NCBI GenBank assembly: GCA_032358165.1
Contig: JAALGY010000011.1
Span: 558,001-622,000, forward strand
Origin: Diplosphaera chodatii
Taxonomy: Eukaryota; Chlorophyta; Trebouxiophyceae; Prasiolales; Stichococcaceae
Direction: 5' to 3'
Length of the DNA stretch: 64,000 nt
The position numbers and the translations under genes are program-made. Below the pieces are notes generated by a model, which saw only the letters and a list, made by a program, of their open reading frames with translations, did no database searches and had not been told where the DNA came from. Every line of letters begins with the position of its first letter. Positions within the stretch are counted from its first letter, which is position 1. Below, one piece after another: positions 22,456 through 35,642 of the stretch.

Positions 22456-25125
22456 ATGGGACCTCCCAAACGTGCAAAGGGGACGGGCTCTGTCAAGAAC
22501 GCTGTGGCAAAACTGTCTACTGGCATCCAGCGGCTAGGCGATGATCTGCTGCGCCGCGTGCTGCTGCTGATCCCGCAGGGGCAACGGTGAGGCCTCCTGA
22601 TGATCACCCTTATGTACAAGCCCGGCCACTAGCCATTGGCATTCCGACTTTCGCACACTCCGTCCATCTGCTGTGGGTGGCCTGCACCAGGCTCAGGGCG
22701 GCGGAGGTGTGCAAGGCATGGAACCAGCTGCTGCGGCGTCCCGACATGTGGGCCACACTGGAGTACCCCCGCGGAAGGATCACGTACCCTCGGCACCCCG
22801 AAGACGACACCAGCATTGGAGTGGACGGCCTGCGCTGGCTGACGTCACGCCGCTGCGCTGCACGATCACTGCGGATTGAGGTTATACCTATGTCCTATTT
22901 GGGCACTGCAGATCATGATCGATCGTGCCAACCTGCCACTGGTTGATGCATTCTACGCCAGACGGGCATGGGGAATAAGCTACTTGCTTGCCCATCCGCA
23001 CAATTCGGCTCCTGCGGATCGCAGGCTCAGGCGCATGATGAGGCGGAAGGCCCACGAAAGCGAATCCTTGGGCCAAGATCCAGATGCTGCTGGTGGCATT
23101 CGCAGCAGCGCCTGCGCTGGCAGATCTCCACGTGCAGCTACCCCAATACATGTCGATCGACAGCAATTGCTTGGTGGGTGTCAATACTGCAGTGTACAGA
23201 AACCAACCAGCCATTACTCTCTGTTGACATGTATCTAGATGAAGCTGTACTACGCCTGGCACAAGACTTGAACACTGGATCGTGCTGCAAGCTGCTCACA
23301 TCTGATGGTCGCCTGCTGCAGCTGCATGTGAAGCTGCTGGGCGGGCTCACGAAGCTGCACATCAATGGCGTCAGTCCACCAGTGACAGCCGACACACTCA
23401 ATTCCCTGTTCCTGGCGCTGCCAGCCCTGAAGGTGCTGCAGACAGGGCTGACACACTTGCACTCGAGCTGTCTGCTGGCCAGAGAACCCATCGGCTGTGT
23501 GCATATTTGACTATGGTGTGTGTAAACCTGGAACACATCAGTATACTCACAGGAGGTATCATTGAGCAGGCATGCTGGCTGGGGTTGGATGCACGACCAA
23601 ATTTCCCAGACAAGGTCACTTAGAAGGCCGGCATCCTGCCAGCAATGTTCAGCTGTACACAGCTCACGAGCTTGGAGGTTTTTGACATGACGGGGGATGA
23701 GTGCCTTGACTGGGGTAAGTCCATGTGCCATGTCACCAAACGTCGTCTATCTGTTTGGCTGGATGCGGGATTGGGCTCACATAATGGCCATCATGGCATT
23801 CCATGTGCTTGCTGATGGCGGCTTCCACATGCATATCAGTAATGGTCGTGGTGCAGGTGGGCTGGCCCGCGGCATCTCAAAGCTGCAGCGGTTGTTACGG
23901 CTGCGCCTGCAGAATGTTTTGACGGCACCCCTAACAGATGCGATCTCGGTGTGGACCAGCCTGACCTCGCTGGGCCTGTACAGCGGGGACTTCTGCAACG
24001 ACCCCGACCCGCCGCTGCTGCCAGCTTCTGTGGCTGCGCTGACGGGGTTGCGTCAGCTGGACATCGATACGCCCACCCTGCCGCCTGCTGTGGTGGCGCT
24101 CACAGGTGCGCATGCAGTGATGAGGCTCCGGCTTGCGAATTGCATATTGAGGCTGGCTGACGTCCAGGCTAGCTGAGGCAGCAGCAGCCAGGCATGCATG
24201 CAGGTGCACAACACGCTCGCTCACCCTTGCCGTGGCTCACAGGCATGCACGATCTGATGCTGCGGGATATGCAGCTGACACTAGCTGCTCTCGCAATGCT
24301 GGCCACCATGCACCAGCTGAGCAGGTGCATCTCAGGGGTTGAACTGCAGCTGCTGGTACCTCCGTATGTCCGCCGACCTGCTGCAACATGGTCCACCAGC
24401 AACTTGCTCGCAGAATTCTGTGGTCAGTAGGTGGCTTACCCTAGATTGCTAACCCCACGCAGGCTGCGCTTTTCGGCTGGTGAAGGCAGCTTCAGGCACG
24501 GCAAGATCCTCAAGGGTGTGTGCCGCACGTGTGAATGCGCCTCCCAAGAAATGGTGCAGCTGTGTGCAGTTGTCCTGCAAACGTATCTTGCGTTTTGATC
24601 TGCTGCGCAGGACTGGATGGCTGCGATGCACTTCGGCAACTGCACGTCACCGACTGCGGCGTGGCGGAGCTGTCGCACTGTAGGGTTTTCGGGCAGCTGA
24701 CGGAGCTCCGGCTGCGTCACAATTGGCTGGACACGCCTCCCCTGGCATTTGTAGCTGTGGCCATGCCGCGCCTCGTCATCCTCGACCTCAGCCACAACGA
24801 TTTCCTGTGAGCTGAAACCCTGGACCCTCATATAACCGTGTGACAGAAAGTCAGCCTGTGCTCCCGCACCTCAATGTGGGCGCTGGTGTTTCCCAAGCAC
24901 AGAGGTTGCTGATGCACCAACCGTGCATTGGGTTGCGTCCGCAGGATCGTGCCAAACGAGGTGATAGCGGGCCTGCGGGGCTGCGTCAGCCTGCGGCACC
25001 TGTGGTGCGAGCGGCCCGGCAGCGAGCCGTGGCCCAGGACGGCGGACGCCCCTGATGGGGGTGTAGCGCGCCGTGCCGCACGTGCGGTGGCATCTGAGGG
25101 GCGCGCCCAGCGACGGCTTCGATGA
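22456..25125 (+). pseudogene. F-box/LRR copy A, decayed paralog
   Basis: Same ten-exon plan as copies C and E: 22456-22586, 22691-22880, 23025-23173, 23322-23432, 23570-23714, 23857-24105, 24243-24324, 24463-24515, 24611-24806, 24945-25125. It starts with the F-box (IQRLGDDLLRRVLLLIPQG then LRAAEVCKAWNQLLRRPDMW), followed by LRR-like units (LTSLGLYSGDF, LRQLDID, LTELRLRHNWLD). It is disabled against its paralogs in three places. Exon 3 is 149 nt instead of 147, with an extra CC at about 23073. Exon 5 has an in-frame TAG at 23621-23623. The last exon has an extra C at about 25051, and a TAG at 25064-25066 follows in the paralog frame. The TAG in exon 5 also creates a new acceptor that could bypass it, but the exon 3 shift would remain. 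Splice sites are still intact, so the decay seems recent. Confidence 0.8.
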
Positions 25126-25842
25126 GGTGCAGCAGGAGTGGGCTGGAGCAGTAGCGAGCTGGAGCAGTAGTGCCCTCACAAAGTGCCCCGGCTGCCACGC
25201 ATGCGCGGCGGATGCCCTGTCTACGTCCAGCGAGTGTTGATTGGGTGTGACGGTGCACAAACGCTAACCTGCTGGTTGGGTACCTCTGCATGCAGTTGCT
25301 GACCACATGCTGTTGATCTGGATGGCAAGACGCCAAAATCCGGTTGCAATCCTTTCTGCATCTGGCAGACGTTGGTCTAAAGTGATGAGATCTGAGTGTG
25401 TGAATGGGAGCCTTACCAACAACTCGATAGGGACTGACCAGTCCACCGTCCTATGGTTGCAATGTTCAGGATCAGCAGTCCGTATGCACCCCGCCGCTCT
25501 GTCGCTGAGACCACTGCTGCATGTGCTGCCTGCATGACCTGCCAGAGCTGTTCTCGCACACCAGGATCAGCTGGCGATCCCACACTCTCCAGATGTGATG
25601 CTTATGTAGCGTCTGAGCAGAGCCCTGGAGTCAGACGTGACCAGCCTAGTGTGGTGTCTAGTCAGCAACACGTCAGCATGACTCGTAATATCTCCCGTAC
25701 ATCATCTTCACAGCAAGGCTCAAGCTGGCGAGGCAGGGTAATGCCCCACATATACACGCCTTGCACAATATTCCGCTGTCCAGCAGTCTTCGTTGGTTGA
25801 TCTGCGACTGTTTAGGGGCAGGCTCGTCTAGCTGGCCGTGTC
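25126..25842. other. Intergenic between F-box/LRR A and B
   Basis: 717 bp without a supported gene. The first 50 bp hold the displaced end of copy A's old reading frame. Confidence 0.5.
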
Positions 25843-27996
25843 ATGGCATCCTTAGGTCAAGCACCAGCACCAGAAGCAAGCCCTGCGCAACAACGGTACG
25901 GTGCCATGGGACAGTCTACGGGCATCCATCAGCTGGGCGATGATCTGCTGAGCCGCGTACTGCTGCTGGTCCCGCAGGGACAACGGTAACATTCTGTGAT
26001 GCCGCCAACTGGCCATAGTCCTGCAAGAATGTGATTCATTTGGGACATCATGCAGCGTGCACGAAAATAGGCTCGGTCCTCGTGTATCAATCGCGCAGGC
26101 TCAGGGCAGCAGAAGTGTGCAAGGCCTGGTGTCAGCTGCTGCGGCGCCCCGACATGTGGACCACTGTGGAGTACCCCCGCAGGCGGCTAGAAAGCTCAAC
26201 ACACCATGAAACAGACGACAACATGAGTCTGGACGCCCAGCACTGGCTCACGTCACGCAGCCGCGCCACCCGTTCTCTTTGGTTTCAGGTTGCCCATTGA
26301 CGCAGTAGCCTTTGAGCTTGCCACTGCGCTCCTGCGTGAGCCTACGCAGAGAGGCAGCCGTGGCTGCTGTTTCACATCACGGACAGCGCAAGGTCTTGGT
26401 CGCAGGGTACCATGGAAGGAGCTGATTGTCCAGACGTGCCGCTAGTAGATGGCCAGTTCCAGGCGCTGATGCTGGCCTTTGCAGCAGCACCCGCGCTTGT
26501 CGAGCTGCACGTGTGGCTGGAACAGAACCTTGTGCTGACCAGTAAAAGCGTGGTGAGTGTCCACACCAGACTCTGCATGCAGCTGAACAAGGCACGAACC
26601 AATTCATCCTCTTTTAAGAGCGTGCCCAAATGCTTATGCCATGCATGACATGCGCGTTTCACCTTTGTCATGTTGCGCTGCAGCCTCATGTCAAGCTGCT
26701 GGGCGGGCTCACGCAGCTGCGCATGCATGGTGTTCGCCCGCCAGTGAGGACGAGTATGCTGAACAGCATATTCTGTGCGCTGCCATCACTGCGGGTACAG
26801 CAGCGTTGCTCTTCAACCTCGGATGCTTGACGCAACACATCCTCTGGGCATGTGTCAGAGGAGGATTTCCCGATTTGACCTAGAAAAACCAAGCTGACTC
26901 ACATGATGTGGCATCTTCAGGCGTGCTTCCTGAGCCTGCTTGCAAACGAGGACGACTTCGAAAGCGAGCGAGGCATGCCAACAGCGCTGTACACCTGCAC
27001 ACAGATGACCAGCCTTGAGATATATGAGCATTTTGGTGCCCACTGTATGAACTGGGGTGAGTGTCCATGATCTCCTGGGACACATGTATAACCCTGTGCG
27101 CAGCCAGACCCCCATATCCTTATATGGCAAGCAAGTGCAGCCATGCGCTTGTGTTGCTTGCTTGTTGCAAGGTGTCACTTGAGTGCGGTGCAGGTGGGCT
27201 ATCACGCGGTATCACAGCATTGCAGCGGCTGAAGCGGCTGCGCTTGGAGCATGTCATCACAGAAACACTGACAAATGCGGTCTCAGCACTCACTGCGTTG
27301 ACCTCACTTGGTCTGCACAGCGATTTCTACGCGTTCTACCATGATCGCCATCGCGGAGGCGCCTACTTGTCGCCACTGCCGGCTGCCGCAGCTACGCTGA
27401 CTGGATTACAGCAACTGGATATTGACGGACTTCATCTGCCGCCAGTTCTGGTGGCCCTAACAGGCACACACGATTTGATACTGCGAAATATGCAAGTCTC
27501 AGCGACGGATTTGGCAATGTTGAGCGCCATGCACCACCTCACAAGGCTGCGCTTGTCCGACGTCAAAGGCGACATCCAGCATGGCAAAGTCCTGCAAGGT
27601 CTGGACGGATGCAGGGCACTGCAAGAGTTAGGTTTGACCCACTGCGGTGTGGAGCGGTTGTTGCCCTGCAGCATTCTGCAGCAAGTGACAGCTCTACGGT
27701 TAGAGCTGGTACACACATCCGACATGCCCATCTTCGCTTTTGTGGCCGAAAACATGCCGCAGCTCGTCACTCTCGACCTGAGCGGCAGTTTCCGACGGGC
27801 AAGCGTGCCCGCTGGACTGGTCGATGATCTGCAGCGCTGCATCAGCTTGCAACATGTGTGGTACGGATCATGCCAATTTCATGTGTCGTCTCACCTGGCG
27901 GCCAGCCTGTTGGAGGTGCAGCGTGCCGTGCCCCGCGTGCACTGGCACCTGAATGAAGCAAACACATGGCAGCTTGATTTCAATCCGCTGGTCTGA
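25843..27996 (+). CDS. F-box/LRR protein, copy B, with intronless 3' half
   Basis: Predicted 509 residues from six exons in phase: 25843-25985, 26099-26288, 26406-26552, 26684-26794, 26921-27056 and 27194-27996. The F-box spans about residues 29-78 (HQLGDDLLSRVLLLVPQG, LRAAEVCKAWCQLLRRPDMW). LRR-like units follow: MLAFAAAPALVELHVWL, LLGGLTQLRMHG, LTSLGLHSDFY, LQQLDIDGLHLPP, LTRLRLSD, LVTLDLSG, and a terminal LLEVQRAVPRVHWHL. As an F-box protein it would bind SKP1 and recruit targets to an SCF ubiquitin ligase, with the LRRs as the target surface (family knowledge). The last exon covers five exons of the sister copies without interruption. All frames are intact, making this the best functional candidate of the array together with copy C. 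Confidence 0.85.
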
Positions 27997-28850
27997 TCGT
28001 GGCAAGCTACGTGCCTGGGCAGACTGCATTGTGCAGCTTCGCCATCAGCAGAGCTTGGGCGAAGAAGACTGTCCTGATATGGCCCAATGCCATTTTGGCG
28101 TCAGGTCGACGATTGCCGCAGTCAACCGCACGCACCTTTATGGGCCAGCTGCCCACTTCAGCCTCCCTAGGGTGATACTTTGTATTGATGCACTTCATTT
28201 TTTCAATTTGCGGTCAGACTGGATTCCGCCGCTGTTCACCCACTTGCCTGGGTGATGCTGGGGTGCAGTACACCTTACGACTGAGGGCTGAGTTTGACAT
28301 TTGATTGCTGCACTGTTGCAGTGATGATGATGACGTGCCGCCTGATCTATTCCCTGCTGCATGTGTATGTGTCCATAGTCAATGGTCCATTATTGCCCTC
28401 TGCCCCCGCTGCAATCTGAATCTTGCCACTGCCGCTCTTGCATCACCTGCTAGTGCGTTTGCCCACAGATTGGCAGAGATCAGCTGGCAGCTTGGAACTC
28501 CCTAGCTTTGACGCACTGACGCTCTTGTGATGCATGTAACACATCACATGTGGACTGCTAAACACTCGAACACCTCAGGGTGCCCAACCAGCATGACACA
28601 TCGTCATCAGTCATCCATCCATCCGTTCAGCATGTCTCGATGTTTGATGACAGTCAGGCGCAGGTTGTGGCTTCAATGGCCTGCAGGCCAGAAGTCATCT
28701 GCTCCGCCACCTGCCAATTGATGGACGGTCTGCGACCATTGTGGGCAAAGGCTCGACTGTTGCTGAGCTCGGCTGGCCTTCGAGTGGGACAGCTGTGCAG
28801 CCGTAACAGCAGTAGCAGTAGCAACAGTCGGCCTGCATAACGACCCTGCG
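27997..28850. other. Intergenic between F-box/LRR B and C
   Basis: 854 bp. No coding feature is supported; short ORFs here lack family resemblance. Confidence 0.5.
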
Positions 28851-31474
28851 ATGCAACGATCTGCCGGTATTCAGCAGCTGGGCAATGATTTGCTGGGGCG
28901 TGTGTTGCTGCTCATCCCACAGGGACAACGGTGACATTGCTTCAATGCCGGACATGCAGCCGCAGTTGCCATCCCATTGACTCATGTAGAGCACAGAATG
29001 CAGCCTTGTGCCGCATCTGCATCCCTGATCTTGTAATGTGTGTGCAGGCTGCGGGCAGCAGAGGTGTGCAGGGCCTGGTGTCAGCTGCTGCGGCGCCCCG
29101 ACATGTGGACCACCGTGGAGTACAACCCCCGCAGTCAGCTAGAACACCCTACACATCCTGAGAATAACGAGACCGTCACCCTGGACGCCCTGGCCTGGCT
29201 CACATCACGCAGCCATAGCACACGCACTCTGCACATTCAGGTGCCTGCTTGACCATGGGCATCAGTGATCTTGTGCATCCCACTGTAGTCGTGTATGAGC
29301 ATCCATGCAGGCACGCGGTGCGTGGACACATCCATGGGTTCGACTGCTTGCACAGTGTGTCACTGCCTTCATTGTTGCAGGGTGGGCAAATGGACGCCAG
29401 TGGCCCGCCAACACAGATTATTGACAGCAAAATCCAGACGGTGATGCTGGCCTTCGCAGCAGCACCGGCGCTGGTCGAGCTGCACTTGCAGGTGTACGCA
29501 AGCTTAGCAATGTCCTGCAGCAGCCTGGTGAGTGTCCACATCAGACGCACGTGTCCACCTGGCCAGGAACCCTGCTGATGGCTTGGTGGAGAACACGCCC
29601 CGGTCCTTATGCCACAGCAGGATGCGCCCAGTTCAGCATTTCAACGATGCGCTGCAGAGTCACATCAAGCTGCTGACTGGGCTCACGAAGCTGCAAACAT
29701 ATGGTGCTACCCCGCCAATGACGACAAGCATCCTCAACAGCCTATTCTCGTCGCTCCCAGCTCTGCAGGTATAGTGGGGCTGCTGTGATGCACGCAGCTG
29801 CCTGCCTGGTGAACGAACTTTTCGTGCGCAAATGTTCACGCATGGCAGGCAGGGAAAAATTCAGGCTTTGTCATGTTGACCTGGCGAGCCTTGTCAAAAA
29901 TTCCACTGTGTCGTCTGCAAGGTATGCTTGCTTGACATTACGGCACGGGGAGTGGCACGCGCCAACAGCAAGGCTGAACTCCCGACAGCGCTGTACAGCT
30001 GCACGCGGCTGACGAGCCTTGACGTCTACGACTATGCTGACGAGCCATGCATGGACTGGGGTGCGTGTGCCGTCCAAGCACGGCAGTGCAACTGGACCTG
30101 CAGATGTTGAGCCAGCCAGGCGTCATGACTGCGCAATGCAAGCAAGGTTCAGCCATAGTGTTGCTGCCCAATCCACGGCTGTATGGTACAGGTGGGCTGT
30201 CAGCCGGCATTGCAGCCCTGCAGCGACTGGAACAGCTGCGCCTCCAGACTGTGGTGTCAGCACCGTTGACTGCTACGATCTCAGCTTTGACAAACTTGAC
30301 CGCACTCGGGCTGCACAGCGACCTGTACGGCGAAGATGACTTTTCGTCGCCGCTGCTGCCGGCTGTCACAGCTGCGCTGACTGGACTTAGGCAGCTGGAC
30401 ATCGATGCCCACTTCCTGCCGCCTGCTCTGGAAGCACTCACAGGCATGCATGTGATGACAAGCACCCAGATGGGGCAGATTTCGAGCTGTTGTTGACATG
30501 TGAGCCAGGCAAGGCATGCAAGGCGCTGTCTGCACACGGCTGGTGCAGCATATGCGGCCCTGCTGTTGTCTGCAGGCATTCACGATTTGACGCTACGGGA
30601 GATGGATGTCACATTTGAAGATCTGGCGAAGTTAAGTGCTATGCGCCACCTCAGCAGGTACATCCCACATGCCGCCGGCATCTGCCTGTAAACCCATCTG
30701 GGCGCAGTCTGTGACTCCTGTGCAACATGGTGTTGGTCAGCTCTACAGGCAATGCTAGCATGCACGTGACCCCTGAAAGTGTTGCTATAGGCTGCGCTTA
30801 TGCAGTGTTGGTGGCAGCTTTTTGCACGGCGACATTCTGCAAGGTGTGGGTGCTGCCAACTGAAAGTTGTTTCTTGCAGAGGCCATATTGTATGTGTCGC
30901 AGATCTGTGTGCATGCGCCCTGCAACTGCACCTTGCAACTTGCTGATGCTGTTGTGCAGGTCTGGACGGCTGCAGGGCCCTGCGGCAGCTGCACCTTTCT
31001 GACTGCGGTGTGGCGCAACTCTCAGACTGCAGGGTTTTGCGGCAACTGACGGATCTCCGATTGCAAATCAACAAAGTCGGCATGTCTATCCTTGCGCTGG
31101 TGGCCGAGGCCATGCCGCAGCTTGTCACGCTCGACCTGAGCTACAGCAGCCTGCAGTGCGCCACTGTAGATTGTTGGCTACATAAACTTACTCCTTGTTG
31201 TCACACCTTTGCAACAACCATCGACTGAGCTGTCTTTTGTCGTGTCAACCCCAATCATGGGTCAGGTTGATTGTGCAGGCTTACGATCGTGCCCAGCGAG
31301 GTGATTGACGCCCTGCAGCGCTGCGCCAGCCTGCGGCACCTGTGGTGTGAGCTGCCGTCCGACCGGCAGCTGCCGTCGCAGATGGCGGACGCCCTGGTGG
31401 AGGTGCAGCGTGCTGTGCCGCGCGTGCACTGGCACATGAGCGGCGCTTGGAGCGACCAATTCGACCTGTGGTGA
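28851..31474 (+). CDS. F-box/LRR protein, copy C
   Basis: Predicted 482 residues from ten exons in phase: 28851-28930, 29048-29240, 29381-29527, 29658-29768, 29922-30060, 30192-30443, 30576-30657, 30791-30843, 30960-31155, 31279-31474. The start at 28851 gives the shortest N-terminus of the five copies (MQRSAGIQQLGNDLLGRV). F-box: LGNDLLGRVLLLIPQGQ and LRAAEVCRAWCQLLRRPDMW. LRR-like repeats: LAFAAAPALVELHLQV, LLTGLTKLQTYG, LTSLDVYDYA, LEQLRLQTVV, LTALGLHSDLY, LRQLDID, LTLREMD, LTDLRLQINK, LVTLDLSYSS. The exon 6-7 intron needs a GC 5' splice site (ACAG then GCATGC) to keep frame. No lesions were found. It would act as an SCF substrate adaptor by family. Confidence 0.83.
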
Positions 31475-32308
31475 AAGGGATATGTGCAAGCGACCGTGGG
31501 CAGACTGCAGTGTGAAGTCCACCGCTGCAGCTTGATTGGGTGCAAGCCTTCCTGGGTGTCAAGGCAACCATAGCGTCGATTGCCTTGCCTGGGCCCAGGA
31601 GTGCTGATACAGCTGATTGCTGACATAGCCTGCAGGGGACCCTGAGATGGTGGACCTTAGCTTGTCAAGTGTCGATCTGGCATGCTGTCAAGCAGTATCA
31701 TCAGCCGTATGGTGTGCTTCCATGCGCTTTTGCATGTTTGGCAAGGGGAGTGCATGCATTGCAGCAGACCCTACCTGTCGTGTTGAATGTTGTTGAAGTC
31801 AAACGCTGACAGCTGACCATGAAATTGCACCATTCACTCTCCTACCGTGTAGTATGTGCACATGTTGCATGAGCATGTCATGTTCACACTATTATTGGCG
31901 CTAGGCGGTCCAGCATATCTCACACCGCTGTGCTCCACCCACTGCCGCCTTCGCTTGCAACCATCACATATGCATCTGTTTGGTTTTCCCGGCCAACAGC
32001 TCGCAACATCGAATGTTTCCTTACAGTAGTTGTGCAGCTGACTTGGGGACGGGGGACGGTTGCATATTGACTACTTTGGCGGCGAGTCAGCATCACGTTA
32101 TGATCGTCAGATGCGTCCAGTGCAAAGCGTGAAACTCTTGAGTGTACAGACTGCAGAGCCTGCAAAACATATTACGGCGTCTTTAGGGTCAAGCTGCTGG
32201 ACCAAACGTTTCCAAACAAGTCTTGTGATTCCACGTGCGGTCCGCAGGCAGGATGTTCAGCAGTCCATGACTCCGATGTGATTGCGGCTTTTGCCATCTG
32301 ATAGTGCA
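31475..32308. other. Intergenic between F-box/LRR C and D
   Basis: 834 bp with no supported gene. Confidence 0.5.
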
Positions 32309-34826
32309 ATGGGTCGATCTACATGTGCAAAGGTAGCCGAATCCGCGCGCGCCGAGAGATCTGCAGCGCAGCAGCCTATCCAAATCCAGCAGCTGGGCGA
32401 TTATCTGTTGCGCCATGTGCTGCTGCTGGTACCACAGGGACAACGGTGATGCTGCATGTGTCCTTCGCTCATCCGCGTTCGACAATGCTGATAGATGGGA
32501 AGAGCAGCCTGCAATTCCAATGCTCGATCAGTCATGTCATCGTCTTCAGGCTGAGGGCGGCAGACGTGTGCAAGGCATGGTGTCAGCTGCTGCGGCGGGC
32601 TGACATGTGGGCGGCTATGCGGTTCCCGGTACTGAGGCTGTCACAACCTCAGCACAGTGATGACGTTGAGGTCAGCGCAATACGCTGGCTGACGTCACGT
32701 AGCCGTGCAACACGGACGCTCCGCATTGAGGTGAGCCAATCATCAGCTGTGTGACGTCTTGCGACCTATGCAAGTAGGCTGAGCTATTGACGTGGCAGTT
32801 CTGTACACGAAGTCGACGTCAGCGACTGCTCACTGCTGGATTCCTTCTGTTCAGGGTGAAAAGTTTCCGAAGAATTCGCCTTACAGGCAAGCGGACCTTG
32901 ACAAAAGGTTTCAGATGATACTACTGGCATTTGCAGCTGCGCCGTCGCTGCTGGAGTTACACGTTCAGCTACCCAGGATCAACAGCAACAGCATGGTACT
33001 ACCAGCATGTGTGCATGAGTGGCTACTTGCTGAGCATTGTGGCAACTTCCGGCTGATTCTGCAGTCGTTTGGAAGGCTGCTGACACCCTTATTCGTCTGC
33101 TGCAGATCTACCTCAATCTGCTGGGTGGGCTCACGAAGCTGCACCTCCATGGCCTGAGCCAACCTGTGACAACCGACAACCTGAACAGCTTGTTCGCTGC
33201 GCTGCCGGCTCTTCAGGTGCTGCAAATGTCATGCAAAAGAAATCAGGATGTGGTTTCTGTTGTGGCGGAATTGTTCATGCATCAGATCTGGACTGTCATG
33301 TCCCACTCAGCTCAACGCCCGAATTGTTCGTGTCATGCCTTGGTCGCAAGGCATTCTCACTGGTCGTGACACCACCGCCAGACTCTTCATCTGATCGAAT
33401 TGGACCAGACAGTCCAACAGCAATGTACACCTGCACTCAGCTCACGAGCCTGGAAGTTGTCGACCTGTCATCTGAACAGTGGCTATATTGGGGTGAGTAC
33501 TGCACAAATTTCGGCATGTTGCATGTCTGCTACGAATCATCATAACATGAGATCTGGTGTCTTTCCACAGCGGTACATGGAATGTGCTCAGCTGTGAGAC
33601 TCAAGGAAGGATGCTGAATGAGAGGAGGAATTGAAGGAATTGTACAGTACAGGCGGCCTCACAGTCGGCATCATTGACGTCACTCATCCTGCAGGGCGAC
33701 GTGTACCACTTCGAGGACGATGTCAATCTGCCGCTGCTGCCAAGCGCGGCAGCGGCGCTCGTCGGGCTGCAACAGCTTGACATTGACGACCATACCCTGC
33801 AGCCAGCCTTCAAGGCGCTCACAGGCAGGCTTTTGTAAGCCCTCAGCTTGTGGCATGTACGGTTGTGACTGACATCCAGAACTGCTGAACCTGCTGCTGA
33901 CCACTCTTGCATGCAATTGGACATCACCAAACAGATCGTTGCTGGTCGCTGCAGGCATTCAAGACCTGACGCTTCGACATATGAGACTTGCGCCTGCGGA
34001 CCTGGCAGTCTGCACTGCCATGTGCCACCTGAGCAGGTGCATTCCCACGAACTTGATCTTACTACAGGCTGTGCAAAGCTCCTTGCCGTGACGCGCAGCA
34101 TTCCATCAACTACCACCAGCACCAGTCTGCTCAGCAGCAATGCCAATGCCGGTTGAGTCTGCTGTTGTGCAGGTTGCGGTTCTTTGACTGTTGTGGCAGC
34201 TTTACATCTGGCAACTCCCTGCAGCTGAGCGGTGTGTATAGAGTTGCAACGAGCTGTACAGAGTTGCAACGAGCTGCGGCAGCTGCACGTCACTTCATGC
34301 ACCATGAACCAGCTTTCAGCCTCAGCAGTGCTGCGGCGAGTGACGGAGCTGCGGTTGCACTGGACTCCCGTGGGCATGTCCATCTTTGACGTCATTGTCG
34401 AGGCCATGCCGCAGCTCATCTCCCTGGACATCAGCCACAGCCACAACATAAGGTGGGCGGCCTACTCTCTCACAGTGGGCCACATGTCAACAGCCAGCAC
34501 ATCAGGAGCTGTTCACCTGCAAGTGCTGGATCTTGTGTGGAAACCGATTTTTGGCACAACACAGCACAAACAACATGCGCTGGCTTGTTGCTAGCAGGAT
34601 TGTACCCGGCGAGCTGATCGAAGCGCTGCAGCAGTGCAAGAGCCTGCAGCACCTGCATCATGCTCTGCCCGCCAATGCCTCGGGGCTGGAAAGAGCGAGC
34701 AGCCTGATGGAGGTGCAGCGGGCTGTGCCGCGCGTGCGCTGGCACCTCAGGTCCACGCCCAGCGACTGCTTCGACCAGAGGCGGTGGGAATGCTCCACAA
34801 ACTGCTGCCGTGACCCCCTGGGTTGA
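32309..34826 (+). CDS. F-box/LRR copy D, damaged, possibly a pseudogene
   Basis: Exons by homology: 32309-32445, 32550-32730, 32855-32995, 33106-33216, 33351-33492, 33648-33824, 33955-34036, 34173-34231, then a block ending at 34452, and 34598-34826. The F-box is intact (LGDYLLRHVLLLVPQG, LRAADVCKAWCQLLRRADMW). Two defects stand out. Exon 6 is 177 nt instead of 249-261, losing roughly one leucine-rich unit; its acceptor moves to GTACAG at 33647. The intron that should separate exons 8 and 9 has shrunk to about 30 nt and contains a 20-nt tandem duplication at 34241-34276, and I could not join the frames across it. The C-terminus (LMEVQRAVPRVRWHLRS) is preserved and extended. A GC donor is required after exon 6. 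Confidence 0.6.
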
Positions 34827-35642
34827 TGTGTTCAGCCTTGGGCGGAGACTTTGATTAGGACCCCAAACGAGGGTAGCTACAGCCTCAAGGGTCGAGGCAT
34901 GTCACTGATGTCACTGCTAGGCAACCAATAGGACGATTTTGGTGATCCCCATTGCTTGTGCTCGTCATCCTACCTGCATGCTCCCCACACATTGGGCGAC
35001 AAAGTCGGATGGGCGTCTTACACTGCATGCGTCAACTTGGATGGGTGCCTGAGGCACTTCCAGCTTGGTTACCTGCATGCACGAGTATGCTGCCTGCATG
35101 CTGTGCAGCACCTTTGTTCTGAAGAGGCGGCCACAAGTACTGCACCGTGATGACCAGGCATGCCGCTGTCCTCACCCATTGAGCGCATCATACAGAGGGT
35201 CATCAGTTCGTACATCTCTGGCATTCAACCCCTGCGCCGCTTCACATACTGCTGCCGCTGCCACATGCATCATGAATCAGCACAGCAGACGATCGTCACC
35301 TCCCACCATCTCACCATGCTGCCATCCTCATCCACAAGCCATATTCCTCCTCGCAGGCAGTACATTGTGAGCAGTCGGTATGGCGAAGTAGCACATGATC
35401 ATCACCGTCGTCACCAGTACTTTGATCGCCCGTGGATTAATCTGGGACGTCGTTTACATGCACCGAGCTGCCGGCCAGGTAAGCAACAGTTGACAGAATC
35501 ACGAGGATGTGAGCTTACTAATATTGTGATCCCTTGGCCTTTGCATGCTTTGTGTATCTCTAGTCTGCAAGCCTGTGACATGGTCTGGAACGCAATGTAT
35601 GTATGTGGCAAGCGTTGAGGGCTAGCAACCACTGACCGTGCA
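34827..35642. other. Intergenic between F-box/LRR D and E
   Basis: 816 bp with no supported gene. Confidence 0.5.

Noticed and set aside
33601..34449. 282-codon minus-strand ORF
   Set aside because: It is antisense to F-box/LRR copy D, with no domain and no splice support.
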